The position numbers were made by a program, and so were the translations under genes. A model generated the notes under the pieces. That model saw only the letters and a program-made list of their open reading frames with translations. It was not told the DNA's origin and did not search any database. A DNA stretch of 64,000 nt, taken from positions 22,660,082-22,724,081 of the forward strand of contig NC_067207.1 in assembly GCF_026262505.1 (NCBI RefSeq), read 5' to 3'. Positions 26,575 to 38,400 of the stretch are shown in pieces. This DNA comes from Trichomonas vaginalis G3. Taxonomy: Eukaryota; Parabasalia; Trichomonadida; Trichomonadidae. Every line of letters begins with the position of its first letter. Positions within the stretch are counted from its first letter, which is position 1.

Positions 26575-28338
26575 TTAGCCGAAATCTCCATCTAGTAGAG
26601 TACTTAGGTTATTTCTTTTTTCCAAGCGTTTTAATTTACATTGATGATATATTGCAATGGAAATAGTAATAATTGCAATAAAGACAAGGACACTAAGAAC
26701 AATCACAATGATCTTCCATGTTGTGAATTTAGAAATTGTGATATGAATCAATTTAGTATCACAGCCAATTTGTTTCGAAATAGCAAGATTGTGAACAAAA
26801 TCAATTGTTTCATTGTTGATAGAACAATTTGTAACATTAGAATCGGAAAAGTTGAATGATTGTTCAATAAGAAGATAACAATCGTGAAGTTCTAAATTGT
26901 CATATTCAAATGTAGAAACTGTTGATTCGTTATCGTCATCATATGAATTTTTATAAACAATGCAACTTGTCAAAGAGAGTGATGAACTCTTGATATATGA
27001 TATTCCTTGAATTAACGTGTTTGAAGCAATGACACAGTCTGTGAATTTGCTTGAAAAATCTGAAAAATGCATGTTTTCACCCATGCAGTTATTACTGATG
27101 TTGCATGAATTGAAAATGTTGTCATAGTAAATGTAATTTGTAGTTGATTCTGAGAAATGGGAATATGGTGTGCATTTAATGATTGTTGCCTTAGTAATAC
27201 TAGTAGGATAGTTAGAGTAGATATCGCAGAAATGGCCTCGACCGGCAAAGCAATTTTCACCAATGACATTAGTGATGCTAGTAAACGTTTTATGTCCAAT
27301 AATGTAGATAGCGCCACCGCATGTTTTCTTGGTATAAGTATTTGTAACGCATTGATCAAATTCACAGTTAGTAATGCAAATATTGGATGAGAAACAGCAG
27401 ATTGAGATGGAACCGCCATTATTTGAAGATGTGATGTTGCAAAAGATAACTTTATCGAGTTTAAATTCTCCTTTTATATCTTGGACGATGATTGGTTCTG
27501 ATTGATATTTATTAGTATCAATATATGTTTCTTCTTTGAGATAATTGAGTACTGCTTCTTCATAATATCCTGAAAATGGAACAATTTCTGTATAATTTGT
27601 CGATATTGCTTGTGCCGAGTAATTTCCTAGAATTGCAAACAAATTATCTGAGAAGATATTCTTAACTTCTATATACTGTGTTGAAACAAAATAAGCATTG
27701 CGATTATTTGTTATGTTTTTGAAATATATATTTTCAAAATACGCAAATTTAGTATAGCACGCAAAACATGTTATAGCCTTTGCATTTACTATTGATACAT
27801 ATTTGAAAAACATATTTATTTCATTTATTGGATTCTCACAATACACAATTACTTTATTTGATGAACAATTAATCAAAAATATATAGGATGAAACGGAAAA
27901 ATTAATGATTTCATAATATATGCAATTAGAAATGACATTAGCATTTGATATATTTAAATTTTTGAAATTGATATTGCTTAATCCGTCAATTACTTCTCCC
28001 AAAATGGGATCGGATGTGAATTTTTGTTCCATGTATGAGCAATGGTCCAATGTATTATTATCATATCTTATTACTAGAAGAGCATAATCAGATCTAGTAT
28101 TGAAAAAATTGCATTTGGAAATGTAAGATTGACTTCCGTGTTGAAACATTATTCCATCGCTGTTATATGAATTACATCCGTAGAAAAAACAGTTCTCGAT
28201 ATTTGTATTTTTGTAAATTGTTCTAATTAAGCCTTCTTCTTCGTTAAAGATATTTAATCGGATAAAATTGCAATTCATTACATCAAGAAAATCTAGATTA
28301 TAAATGACTATAGCTGATAAAAATGTCTGATTAGACAT
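26575..28338 (-). CDS. Pmp-like beta-helix surface protein, family A copy 1
   Basis: 587 residues. Dense Asn/Cys/Ser-rich beta-helix repeats with GGAIYI, NNGGSISI and F-x-x-C/N motifs (SNICITNCEFDQC, SKFTDCVIASN), typical of trichomonad proteins likened to chlamydial polymorphic membrane proteins. Near the C-terminus one membrane segment, WKIIVIVLSVLVFIAIITIS, then a short basic tail KLKRLEKRN and terminal DFG. Predicted type I orientation at the cell surface, possible adhesion role by family analogy. No classical signal peptide is visible, so the N-terminus may be incomplete. It diverges from family B copy 1, 140 bp away. Confidence 0.7.
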   Translation of the reverse strand: MSNQTFLSAIVIYNLDFLDVMNCNFIRLNIFNEEEGLIRTIYKNTNIENCFFYGCNSYNSDGIMFQHGSQSYISKCNFFNTRSDYALLVIRYDNNTLDHCSYMEQKFTSDPILGEVIDGLSNINFKNLNISNANVISNCIYYEIINFSVSSYIFLINCSSNKVIVYCENPINEINMFFKYVSIVNAKAITCFACYTKFAYFENIYFKNITNNRNAYFVSTQYIEVKNIFSDNLFAILGNYSAQAISTNYTEIVPFSGYYEEAVLNYLKEETYIDTNKYQSEPIIVQDIKGEFKLDKVIFCNITSSNNGGSISICCFSSNICITNCEFDQCVTNTYTKKTCGGAIYIIGHKTFTSITNVIGENCFAGRGHFCDIYSNYPTSITKATIIKCTPYSHFSESTTNYIYYDNIFNSCNISNNCMGENMHFSDFSSKFTDCVIASNTLIQGISYIKSSSLSLTSCIVYKNSYDDDNESTVSTFEYDNLELHDCYLLIEQSFNFSDSNVTNCSINNETIDFVHNLAISKQIGCDTKLIHITISKFTTWKIIVIVLSVLVFIAIITISIAIYHQCKLKRLEKRNNLSTLLDGDFG

Positions 28339-28478
28339 TATATCCGCAATTTATAAAATGCCCGAAATGACATAATAAATTTATACTCATTATAATTGAC
28401 ATCCTTATTATCACATAAATTCATGGGCCGCCTTTGATATTCAGGAAATTGAGAACTTTACAAAAATCAATAGTCTAG

Positions 28479-30293
28479 AATGGAATTTCAAAATCACCCC
28501 TAAATAGACTTGCATTTATTTCTTCTTTATACGATCGCTGTAGAATTAAAAACTGTCTGTTTATTCGTCTAGAAACGACTGTATTCTTTGGTGGAGCAAT
28601 CCGCATTGAACGAGATCTCCCTGAATTGCAAATAACTAATACTATTTTTACAACGTGCAATTGCAATAGCATGGGAGGTGGTATTTTTCTAAATGGAAAT
28701 ATAAATTCTAATTTTTCATATAATTCTTTTTTTGATTGTGAAGCCGCTTCAGGACTTGCAGCATATTTCAATAACGGAAACACTAAAATTGATAACTGCA
28801 TGGCAATGCCATATGAAAATCAAGATCAAACCTTATCTTTTCCTTTTCTTTTTAATGATTGTTCAATAAAACTTAATTCAATAAACATTTCACATTATGA
28901 AAATTTCAATAGCGGTATTTATTTTTATGGGAAAGATTTTTGTATTAAATATTCCTTTTTTGTAGATTTGCAGTCACAATCGATAAATTTTCAAGTTGAT
29001 TCTAACTATAACAGTTCAAATGGTTATTCACGATGCTTTTTTATAAACATTTCGGATGGTATTTGTTTCAATTCCTCAGACGTTCTCTTGATTTCAGAAA
29101 GTACAATCGATTCTGCTATTTTAGATGGAAACTTATATCAAGTTTATCTTTACAAATGCAACGTGATCAACTGTCTAATTGGTAATAGCTTTTATTTCAT
29201 CAATTGTACAAACGAAAGTATTCCTCCAATCGAAGTTGATGATTCATTTATCGAGAATAGTATTGAAAAGAATAATTATGGAAATGCAACATATATAAAC
29301 TATCATGAACCAATAATAAGTAGTCTACAAAACTCAAAGTTAATTGTTGACAGATGCTTCTTCCAAAACATTACTAATAGCATTCAATATGGAACATGTA
29401 TCTTATGTCGAGATTCAAAGAACTTCGTCAATATCACAAATTCAATTTTTCATCAAATTAATAACATTTATGGATTTTATTTTTCCCCTAGTACCATTTT
29501 CATTTCTTGTTATGCATGCAAAGTTTACGCATCAAACAATTGTTGTTCCGATAGTTCAGGCACATTTTTATCAATACAATCATCTAAGTTAATGACAGAT
29601 TCATCTTTTATCAATCAAACATCAATATTTAGCATAAATCAGCCAATTAAAAATAATGCACGTTTAATCATTTTAGATCGTATAGATACAATACTAAATA
29701 TCAACATTTCGAATCAAAACCAAATGATATTAGAAGCTTCAACAGTTTTAACCACAAAATTTTCTAATTTTGTCAATTGCACGGTTTATTTTGAAGATAC
29801 TTCCAATATGATTCATTTGATGGGTAATGCTACTTTCTTTAAAAACTGTTTTAATAATTTAAGATTCGCTCAACATCGTCAAGGAGAAAATTATTACGTC
29901 ATTCGATATTATTTTGAACAAGAATCATATCTCAACTTTTCGACGAACTATGTTGCTAATATTGATGAACGAGATTATGTTTTTCAAGTTATGTATCTAT
30001 TTCTTGAATATAATACACTACAATTTGGTGTAAAAACTCTATGTAACCAGACTCTTACAAACATATCAAATATATTCACAAATGATGTTGAATTTCCTCA
30101 ATTAGAATTTTTAGAATGCAAACTTCCTGAACAGAAACTTGCAATATACATCATTGTTTTGATATCAATAAGTGGTTTAGTACTTTTATCTATTATTGGT
30201 GTCATCTTTATCATTTTCTTCAAGAAGAGAAGGATAACTCAATTAGAAAGGAGACTATCAATTAAAACACAAATTGTTAATGATTTTGGATGA
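28479..30293 (+). CDS. Pmp-like beta-helix surface protein, family B copy 1 (start unclear)
   Basis: About 604 codons of open frame from 28479. Homologous in order to family B copy 2 (32848-34665), including FFGGAIRIERDLPELQITNT versus LYGAAIYIHRNISELQVTHT. Many N-glycosylation-type N-x-S/T sites and beta-helix repeats, then LPEQKLAIYIIVLISISGLV as start of a single membrane helix, a basic stop-transfer KKRR and terminal NDFG. The copy 2 start (ATG) is not conserved here: there is no in-frame ATG for the first third of the protein-coding frame upstream of the homologous region, so it is either a pseudogene that lost its start or has an unseen upstream exon. Confidence 0.6.
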   Translation, partial: NGISKSPLNRLAFISSLYDRCRIKNCLFIRLETTVFFGGAIRIERDLPELQITNTIFTTCNCNSMGGGIFLNGNINSNFSYNSFFDCEAASGLAAYFNNGNTKIDNCMAMPYENQDQTLSFPFLFNDCSIKLNSINISHYENFNSGIYFYGKDFCIKYSFFVDLQSQSINFQVDSNYNSSNGYSRCFFINISDGICFNSSDVLLISESTIDSAILDGNLYQVYLYKCNVINCLIGNSFYFINCTNESIPPIEVDDSFIENSIEKNNYGNATYINYHEPIISSLQNSKLIVDRCFFQNITNSIQYGTCILCRDSKNFVNITNSIFHQINNIYGFYFSPSTIFISCYACKVYASNNCCSDSSGTFLSIQSSKLMTDSSFINQTSIFSINQPIKNNARLIILDRIDTILNINISNQNQMILEASTVLTTKFSNFVNCTVYFEDTSNMIHLMGNATFFKNCFNNLRFAQHRQGENYYVIRYYFEQESYLNFSTNYVANIDERDYVFQVMYLFLEYNTLQFGVKTLCNQTLTNISNIFTNDVEFPQLEFLECKLPEQKLAIYIIVLISISGLVLLSIIGVIFIIFFKKRRITQLERRLSIKTQIVNDFG

Positions 30294-30409
30294 TATTTTT
30301 ATCATTCAACTTTTTAACTAGTCAAACTAAAAATTTATTGTTTGTTATAAAAATCAAAAGATATATCATTTAACGTGAATTTTGAAATGAATCACATAAA
30401 CACTCCTAA

Positions 30410-30620
30410 ATTGTTGTTTTCCCCGCATTATCAGTCCTCTGAATGCAAATTCTCTGGAAAACTTCCTATTTACATAATTTTTTTGATACGCATTAGTATG
30501 ATTTCTATTTTTGTTTTAATAAATATCATACATCAAAGAAAAAGAAAATAGGTAAAATTGAATTAGAAAAGGTTTTGAATACTATAATTGTCTCAATGTT
30601 TTGAAATTCGTTGTGGATAT
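30410..30620 (+). pseudogene. Relic of a family B C-terminus
   Basis: The plus strand frame reads SSECKFSGKLPIYIIFLIRI then a hydrophobic stretch and HQRKRK before a stop. This lines up with LECKLPEQKLAIYIIVLISI and the membrane anchor of the family B genes. Only the C-terminal anchor region survives, showing that the A/B cluster once had another copy here. Confidence 0.5.
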
Positions 30621-30770
30621 CAAAAGAAATTAATATATAACAAACTAATCATCAAAAATTAACATGAATTTGTAATCAAACATTGAGGGCAATAGAACTA
30701 TGATGGAGAAGAACTTATATGGAAAAAAGGAAAAATCCCGAAAATAACATTTATTATTATAACAATCAAA

Positions 30771-32701
30771 TTATCCAAAATCATTCATTACTAATTTGTC
30801 AATATTCTTTCTATCTTGTAAACGTTTATATTTGATATTTTGTGATTTGATAATAAAAACTGAAATAATTGCCATTAAAATGATGGCGCTTAAAATAATA
30901 ACTATTATTTTCTATACTGCAAACTTAGTCTTAATATCAACATGAACCAATTTTGTATTACAGCCGATTTGTTTCGAAATAGCAAGATCATGTACGTATT
31001 CGTATGTATTGATATTGATCGAACAATTAGTAACATTAGAATTGGAAAAGTTGTACGATGATTCAATAAGAAGATAACAATCGTTAAGTTCTAAATCGTC
31101 ATATTCAAATGTCGAAATTGTTTTGTTATTAGAAATACTGTGAGTATTGTTGTAAATAAAACAACGTGTTAATGAAAGCAATCATTAAACTCAATATTGA
31201 ATATTAGAAATGTACTAAATGTTACATTTCCTGGACCATGATATGTGTTATTATATATGATGCATTTGTCTAGCTTGATTTCAATTCCAACTATATAACA
31301 TTGCCCTTGAACTAATGTGTTAGAAGCTATAACGCAATCGGTGAAATTTATATCCTCGAATGAATAAATCAGGTATAATCCCATGTAGTTGTTTGATATG
31401 TTACATGACTCGAAAAAATTGTCGTAGAAAATGTATAATGTATCTGGATCAGAAATATAGTTATCTGGAGCGCATTTACAAACTGTAGTTCTTGTTAAAC
31501 TAGTCAAATAGTTCGAGTATATATAACAGAAATGGCATCGACCTGCCTGACAATTTGTAGATAAAACATTTCTTAAATTCGAATAAGTATTATGACCAAC
31601 AATATAAATTGCTCCACCACTTGTTTCTTGAGTAAAACTATTCGATGTGCATTGGTCGAACATACAATTTGTAATGAGTATATTAGATGAGAAGCAGCAA
31701 ATTGAGACAGCTCCGCCGTTATTCGTTGATGAAATGTTTTCAAAAATTACTGTATCAATTATAATTTCGCCTTTCAAATCTTTAATTGTTAAAGGTTTTG
31801 AAGCATATTTATTTGTATCAGTAACTGATTCTTTTAAGAGATAATCGAGAATCGCTTCTTCATAATATCCTGAAATAGGAATCGTATTTGTGAAATTAAA
31901 TAAAACATTTTTCATTGAACAATTTCCAACTGCCATGAAATATACATCTGAATAGCAATTATTGATGTCAACCGTGTATTGTGTATAGAAATATATATTT
32001 CTTAGGCAAGAAACGTTTTGAAAGTAAATATTTTCAAAATTGGAATAAGATGTCATGCAAATGAAGGCAGCGGCGGATTTTGATTTAGTAATTGATATGT
32101 ATTTGAAAAATGAGGATGATGCAGGATCTGTATTCACCCCAGTTAAAAAACATTCGAGGCTATAGCAATTATTCATCAGAAAGTAGGAAATATTGCAACA
32201 ATAGAACGGCTCATATATTATCTCAGAGACGTTAGCAGCACAGTTGGATATATTGAGATGTTTAATAGTACTATTCGAATTAAAATTAAAAATTACTTGA
32301 GGAAAGTATTGTAGATTAAGATGTGAATGCGCGAATGAAATGCAATCTAGCATGTTTGCTTTATCTGACATATCGACTGAAATACGTGTGCAAAATGAAT
32401 TATAAAAATTTGACTTTGTAAAATTAAACCTATTTCCCTTATTACATAATACCCCGCTCCTAGAGGTAGAGTAGCAACCGTAGAAAAAACAATTACTGAT
32501 CTTGGAATCAATTTTTTTTGATGTAACATAGATATAAGCGTTATCATCATTGATCGAACTGAGCCTTACAAAGTTGCAAGACATTACTTCGACGTAGCGG
32601 TCGAATAAAACATAAATTGGCCAATAAACTGTTTGGTGTGACAATGGATAGAATAAAAAAAAATGGTTAATTTTCAAACAAATTTGATTGTTACTTAACA
32701 T
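30771..32701 (-). pseudogene. Pmp-like beta-helix protein, family A copy 2 (frameshift plus nonsense)
   Basis: Homologous along its length to family A copy 1: GGAIYIVGHNTYSNLRN, NNGGAVSICCFSSNILITNC, SGYYEEAILDYLL. The frame is lost near 31170-31181, continues in another frame (LSLTRCFIYNN... DCYLLIESS), then meets a TAG at the start of the membrane segment where copy 1 has Trp (AV-stop-KIIVIILS versus TTWKIIVIVLS). Beyond the TAG the anchor, basic tail and NDFG ending remain readable to 30771. One frameshift and one nonsense codon thus remove anchor and tail. Recent decay or assembly indel. Confidence 0.7.
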
Positions 32702-32847
32702 TGAAACCTGGATCTTTTTTTTTTCAAAGTCTCTCTGAAAATTTCAATCATACTAATTTTATATCAAGTTCTAATGTAACTTGTACATTATAGATATCTT
32801 GGATTTAAATAAACCTTAAAATTCGATAACCCGAATTGATATATAAA

Positions 32848-34665
32848 ATGTCGGAAGCAATACTCAACAACTCAACTTCTAGTAGGATTAGTTTTATCGC
32901 AACTAAATATAATCGATTTACTATTAGAATTTGCTTATTCATTCATCTTACAAAGGATGTTCTCTATGGTGCCGCAATTTATATACATCGAAATATCTCA
33001 GAATTGCAAGTAACGCATACCGTTTTTGCAAGTTGTAAATCTCAAAAGTATGGTGGATGTATTTATACAAACGGCAATATAAATTCGAAAATTTCCTACG
33101 ATTCATTTTTTGATTGTAAAGCAAATTTTGGTTTATGTGCTTATTTCAAAGATGGATCAGCTGAAGTTCAAAATTGCATGAGTGTGCCAAGCAATGATGA
33201 GTACAATGCAATGTTATATCCTTTCTCATTTTACAAATGTCAAAATAAAGTCGATAAGGTGAATATTTCTCGATTTAACCTTCAATGTAGCGGAATTTAT
33301 ATAAGCAGCTATGAATTTACGGTTAAAAACTCTTACTTTATCGATTTGAAATCAAAATATTATAATTTTCAAGTCTTTTTGAGCAAATATGATTCGAACG
33401 GATATTTCAAATGCTTCTTCATAAATATTACTAATGCTACATGTATGTATTCCTCAAAAAAACTTTTAATTTCCGAATGTACCTTTGATACAGTCATTTT
33501 CAAAGATAATCCATCAGAAATACGGCTTCACAAATGTAATATCATTAATTGTACCATAGGAAAAGGCTTTATTTTAGAAGATTGTTTTAATGAAAGTATT
33601 CCTCACATAAAAGTTGATGAAACATTCATAGAAAGCAATATAGAGAAAATCTCTCGCAATAAGACATACATATATCATAGAGAGCCAATAATCAGCCATT
33701 TAAGTTATAATAATTTAATTATTGACAAATGTCATTTCCAAAACATCACAAACGGTATAAACTCGGGTACATGTATCATATGCCAAGATTCAATTCGTAA
33801 TATTGAGATCAAAAATTCATTTTTTTATCAAATTAAAAACGTTTACGGTTATCAAATCTCTCCGAGCACTATTTATATTAGTTGTTATAAAACCATCATC
33901 ACTACATCCGGGAATTGCTATTTAGAAAGTACAGGAACGTTTTTGTTTGTAAGAACTTCGAAGATTATGTCGATTTTTTCATTTATCAACCAAACATCGA
34001 CTACAAACTTGAATCCTATTGGTTATCTGGAAAAGAATACTTTGGAATTGCAAAATGCTCCTTTTAATGTGAATATCAACACATCAAATCAATACCAAAG
34101 AATTTTATTCAGTGACAACAAATTGATTTCGAAATTTTCTGTTTTTTCAAACAATTCCATTAATTTTTTGGAAATTTTGTATCATATTTACTTCAAGAAC
34201 TCAATGATTGCTTACATGAATTGCTTTAATAACTTGAAATTCAAAGAACATGATGAAGAAAACCAATATTGTGTCATTAGATCCAAAAAAGATGATTCTG
34301 TTTTGAATTTTTCAACAAATTTTGTTTCTGAAATTGATGAAAAATCATATTTGTTGGATGTCGATCATGTTTATCTTGAATACAATACGTTCCAAAATGG
34401 AATTAAACTGCTTTACGAGAGTTTGCTTTCTAATGAATCGAATGTTTATACTGAAAATGTTGTTTTTCCAAAACTTGAATTTAAGGAATGCAAAATCACA
34501 GAGCAGAAACTTGCTGTTTATGTGATTGTTTTGATTAGTATTGGTATTGTTTCAATAATAGTTGTGTTATCTCTCATTTCCTATATATGTTATAAGAAAA
34601 GAAAAATCGGTAAAATGCAATCGGATTTAATTCTTAAAACCTCGATTGTCAGTGATTTTGGGTGA
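32848..34665 (+). CDS. Pmp-like beta-helix surface protein, family B copy 2
   Basis: 605 residues from the ATG at 32848. Beta-helix repeats rich in Asn, Cys and N-x-S/T, including YGGCIYTNGNINSKISYDSF. A single membrane helix VIVLISIGIVSIIVVLSLIS near residue 565, a stop-transfer YKKRKIGK and terminal SDFG. Full-length counterpart of copy 1. No evident signal peptide. Divergent from the pseudogene copy of family A, so the A/B arrangement of 26.6-30.3 kb is repeated here. Confidence 0.7.
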   Translation: MSEAILNNSTSSRISFIATKYNRFTIRICLFIHLTKDVLYGAAIYIHRNISELQVTHTVFASCKSQKYGGCIYTNGNINSKISYDSFFDCKANFGLCAYFKDGSAEVQNCMSVPSNDEYNAMLYPFSFYKCQNKVDKVNISRFNLQCSGIYISSYEFTVKNSYFIDLKSKYYNFQVFLSKYDSNGYFKCFFINITNATCMYSSKKLLISECTFDTVIFKDNPSEIRLHKCNIINCTIGKGFILEDCFNESIPHIKVDETFIESNIEKISRNKTYIYHREPIISHLSYNNLIIDKCHFQNITNGINSGTCIICQDSIRNIEIKNSFFYQIKNVYGYQISPSTIYISCYKTIITTSGNCYLESTGTFLFVRTSKIMSIFSFINQTSTTNLNPIGYLEKNTLELQNAPFNVNINTSNQYQRILFSDNKLISKFSVFSNNSINFLEILYHIYFKNSMIAYMNCFNNLKFKEHDEENQYCVIRSKKDDSVLNFSTNFVSEIDEKSYLLDVDHVYLEYNTFQNGIKLLYESLLSNESNVYTENVVFPKLEFKECKITEQKLAVYVIVLISIGIVSIIVVLSLISYICYKKRKIGKMQSDLILKTSIVSDFG

Positions 34666-34895
34666 ATATTTTTTATGTTATTTTGTTTGTATATGTAAAT
34701 ATTATCATGTTTTTATAGAATATCCAATAATTTTATCTTGATTACTTTCAAGGATACTGCATTTATTTCATCTCAATTAGAACATGTAATCTATTTTTAA
34801 TTGTGTGCCCTGGCAATTGAGTGACAAGAATTGTGTAATCTGATAAGTTCGGAAGAATTTGATTTGGTTATTCCAGTAATGAAGATTGAAGATAG

Positions 34896-35237
34896 TATTG
34901 GAATAAAGAGTCTATTCATGAATATGAAATACGCTTGGAAACAATCTGGATTATGTTATGGCAGGCCATTTCAGATTCAATCAGATTCATTGAATGGCAT
35001 ATGGCTCAAAACCAAGAACCAAGCAACGAACAAAAATAAATCGAGATTGTTGATGAAATTGAGAAACAAAACATTGATGGATCAAGGAATATGTTTCATG
35101 CAATGGATTCCGAAATCCAAGAAAGGTATGGTGAAAAAGTTGCTGTTACAGTTGCAGTAATCCTTTATATTATGAGAAATTGCAAAAATCAAGTTGATGA
35201 GCGAAATTATTGCTCAAGACAGCTTATTTCTTCTTAA
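34896..35237 (+). pseudogene. Decayed coding remnant of unknown family
   Basis: A plus-strand frame with coding character, WNKESIHEYEIRLETIWIML... FIEWHMAQNQEPSNEQK, then an in-frame TAA, continuing IEIVDEIEKQNIDGSRNMFH... and VAVTVAVILYIMRNC to a stop at 35237. The internal stop and lack of a start indicate a relic. A longer open frame in another register (34831-35160) covers the same bases but looks non-coding. Family not recognised. Confidence 0.35.
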
Positions 35238-35463
35238 TGAAAGAAGTCAACAGTCAGCATTAAAATCAATTACAACATGTAACTGTCAATGCTTTTGCAT
35301 CACATGCAAAATCCAATATATAGAATAAATATATATATGCTATTATATAACGTGAAATGCCTAACAGTAATGAGCATTTGTTGTTTTTATTCGTTACATA
35401 AAAAGTCAAGATATAAATAAATACTTTAGTTTATTCTAATATAAATAAAAATAAATTAAAAAA

Positions 35464-38400
35464 TTAGTTTCCGTTTTCATCTACGACTTTTGTCAAAATC
35501 CTATTAGACTCTGACAATTTGATACCATTTCCGCAAAGTTTAGACTGTTCCATTATCAGAACCGCCCATCCATCACCAAATCCACCACTATCTACTGTAA
35601 CAGGAACTATTTCAATCTCATCAGGGTTCAAATTACCAATCTTAGTTCCAGTAAGAGAGCAGTGAACTAAAGAAGATCCGCAGCTATTTACAATTGGTCT
35701 ATCAGTAAATACATTGCATCTTGTTAATGAAATATTCGAAGGACCTCCATTAGAAAGAGCAGAACAAACAAACAAAGCAGAATTTCCTGGCAAATCATTC
35801 TCAAGTTTGCCACCAATGTTTGCTTCAATGTAAACATTGTTTATATACAAAGTTCCCAATCCATCAATCATTGCACGACTTGGATCGATTTTCTCGCAAA
35901 CTTCATTGAAATCAGACATAATAATCTTTGATTTCTTTCCTTCTCCTTCGATCTTGAGAGTTTGGAAGCTGTGCAAGTTAATCTTTGCATTCCAAGTTAC
36001 TCTGCAATTTGCTGGGATATGTAATATAACAGTTGTATTCGTCTTTAATTTGTCTTTTGCAATTTTTCCGATATCTTCATTTAATTCAACAGTTATTGTT
36101 GTTAATTTCTTCTGCATTTCTGTTTCTCCTTCTTCTGTTTGGCTTCTCTTTGATGCCTTCTTTATTGATTTATCTCCATAATTAGTGTATATTTCATTAA
36201 CATTGTTTTGAATGAAAGAAGACATTGTTTGTCTAAATTCATCAATAAATGAAATTGCTTCATCAAACTTGACTCTCAAACCTTCGATTTCTTTGTTATA
36301 TCTCTTGATTGACATCAAATCATTGATAGATTGTGAATGATTATCAATTTCTTGTCTTTGTGATTGATTTTCATTCATCAAATTGTTGAGTTGTTTCTCA
36401 AGATTTGTGAATTTTTCATTTGATTTGTCATTGTTTTGGTTGATCAAATCTTTAACAATATCTGCATTAGACTTGCTGTCTTTGAGAGCAGAGTTTGCTG
36501 TGTTCTGTGCTGTAGTAACTTTCTCTTGCAAATCTTTGAAATTAGATTCATTCTTGTTGTCATTTTCTTCAATTTCTTTGGAATGAGTTTCAACTTTCTT
36601 TGAAACATCATTAATTGATTGTTTAACATTGTGTTCGATGTCATCATTCATTTGTGACAATTTGCTTTGTAATCCATTGATGTCCTTCTGAAGAGATTTC
36701 TTGTTTTGACTTTGTAAACCATTCAAATCTGAAATTTGTTGTAAAATGTCAGAATTCTTTTTATCATTTGCATCTGTGATTTCTTTGATCTGTTTCTCAA
36801 GAGTATTCATATTGTCATCAATTGCCTTTTGAAGAATATTCTCTTGCTCAATCTCCTTCTGTTGATTTGTATCAATTTTGTCATGTAAGGCTGTCAGGTT
36901 TTCTTGTAAATCATTTTGTAAATCTTTTTGAAGTTGATTTACTGCTTGTTTGATTTCTTTCGTTGTCTGCTTGTTTGTTGCAATTATTTGGTCAATTGTC
37001 TTCTCATCTTCTGCGACTCTTCCTGACAATTGGTTGATTTGGTTCTGCAAATTATCTTTGTTTTCATTTAATTGTGAAGTGAAAAGTGAATTTGCATTTT
37101 CTGTCTTTTGATTCAATTTGTCGAATTCATCACTTAACTGTTTGATGTCATTGTTTGTCTGATCTTTAAATTCATTAAGTGAATTGATAATCTTGTCACT
37201 TTTTGCATGATTATCTTCGTTATTTTTGTCAATTTTTGTATTCAATGTTTGATTTAATTGGTCAATATTTTGTTTGATGTTTTGTTCAGTGTTTTGAAGA
37301 GAAGTCTTTGCATTAGTATCAACAGCAGTGATTTGGAGATTAAGATCATTAATCCTTTGATCAAATTCTGACTTAGTTTTCTGGTTTTCTTCTTTATTTT
37401 GTTGAATGTAATCATTTAACTTGGCCTTTTGAGATGAAAATGTTTCTTTGATCTTTTGATTGTTTTCTGCAATGAAATTGTTGATTTCTTGGATATCTTT
37501 GCTTGCTGACTTCTTGTTTGCATTGATTGTTTCTGTAAGATTCTGTTCAAGTGAAGTGATTTTAGATGAAAGATCTGTTTGAATTTGTGTCATTTTTTCA
37601 TCATTTGATTTAACTTTTCCATCAATTTCATCTTCTCTTATTGTTGCTCTTTGTGTCTCGTTTTCTATCTTCTTTGTAACTTTATCTTGCAATGTTGTCA
37701 TGTCATTTTGATAAGCGGCATTGAATTTCTCAAATTTCTTGTTCATTTGATCAATTAATGTCTTCAACGATAAAAGTGTCAAACCGTCTTCTCCACAAAT
37801 TGAATTTAAGAAGATATCAAGTTGGTCAATTCTCTTCTCAAGGTTATCATTGTTTTCTTTCATTGTATTTTGCAAATTGTTCTTATTTGTGTCATCATTT
37901 TGAACCAAGAAATTGTATTTATCCGTCAAAGATTCATTGAAATTGTTTTGAACAACTGCAACTCTCTTCTTTATGTAATCTTTGATCTCTTGATAGTCTT
38001 TAGGAAGTTGTTCTCTCATCTGATCAATCTCTTCCTTGTTTGCGATGTTGTCCATATCGCATTTGATCAAATGCTGGTTAATGAATGTGAATTGGTCATT
38101 CAAATATTTGGCAGTTTCATCATTAGCGTGTTGAACAGTTTGTACTTCAAGTTTCACTTCATCTGTCACTTTTGCATTTTGATCATCAACGTATTTTTGT
38201 GTTGAAGTTTGTTTGGAATCGATGACAATTAATATTTCATCGAATTTGGATTTCAGTTTCTCATCACTTTGTTTGAGTTTTTCTTGAGTATCAGCGAATT
38301 GTGCATCATAAACTTTTACGACTTTTCCAAGTTTCTTTTCCACAGAAGAGATTTTACTTTGGAGATCATTTTGGTCGTTGATCAAATCATTGTTTACTTC

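Noticed and set aside
34831-35160. 109-codon open frame as a real gene
   Set aside because: Begins at TTG; a different frame over the same bases has better coding character but contains a stop, so I list a relic instead.
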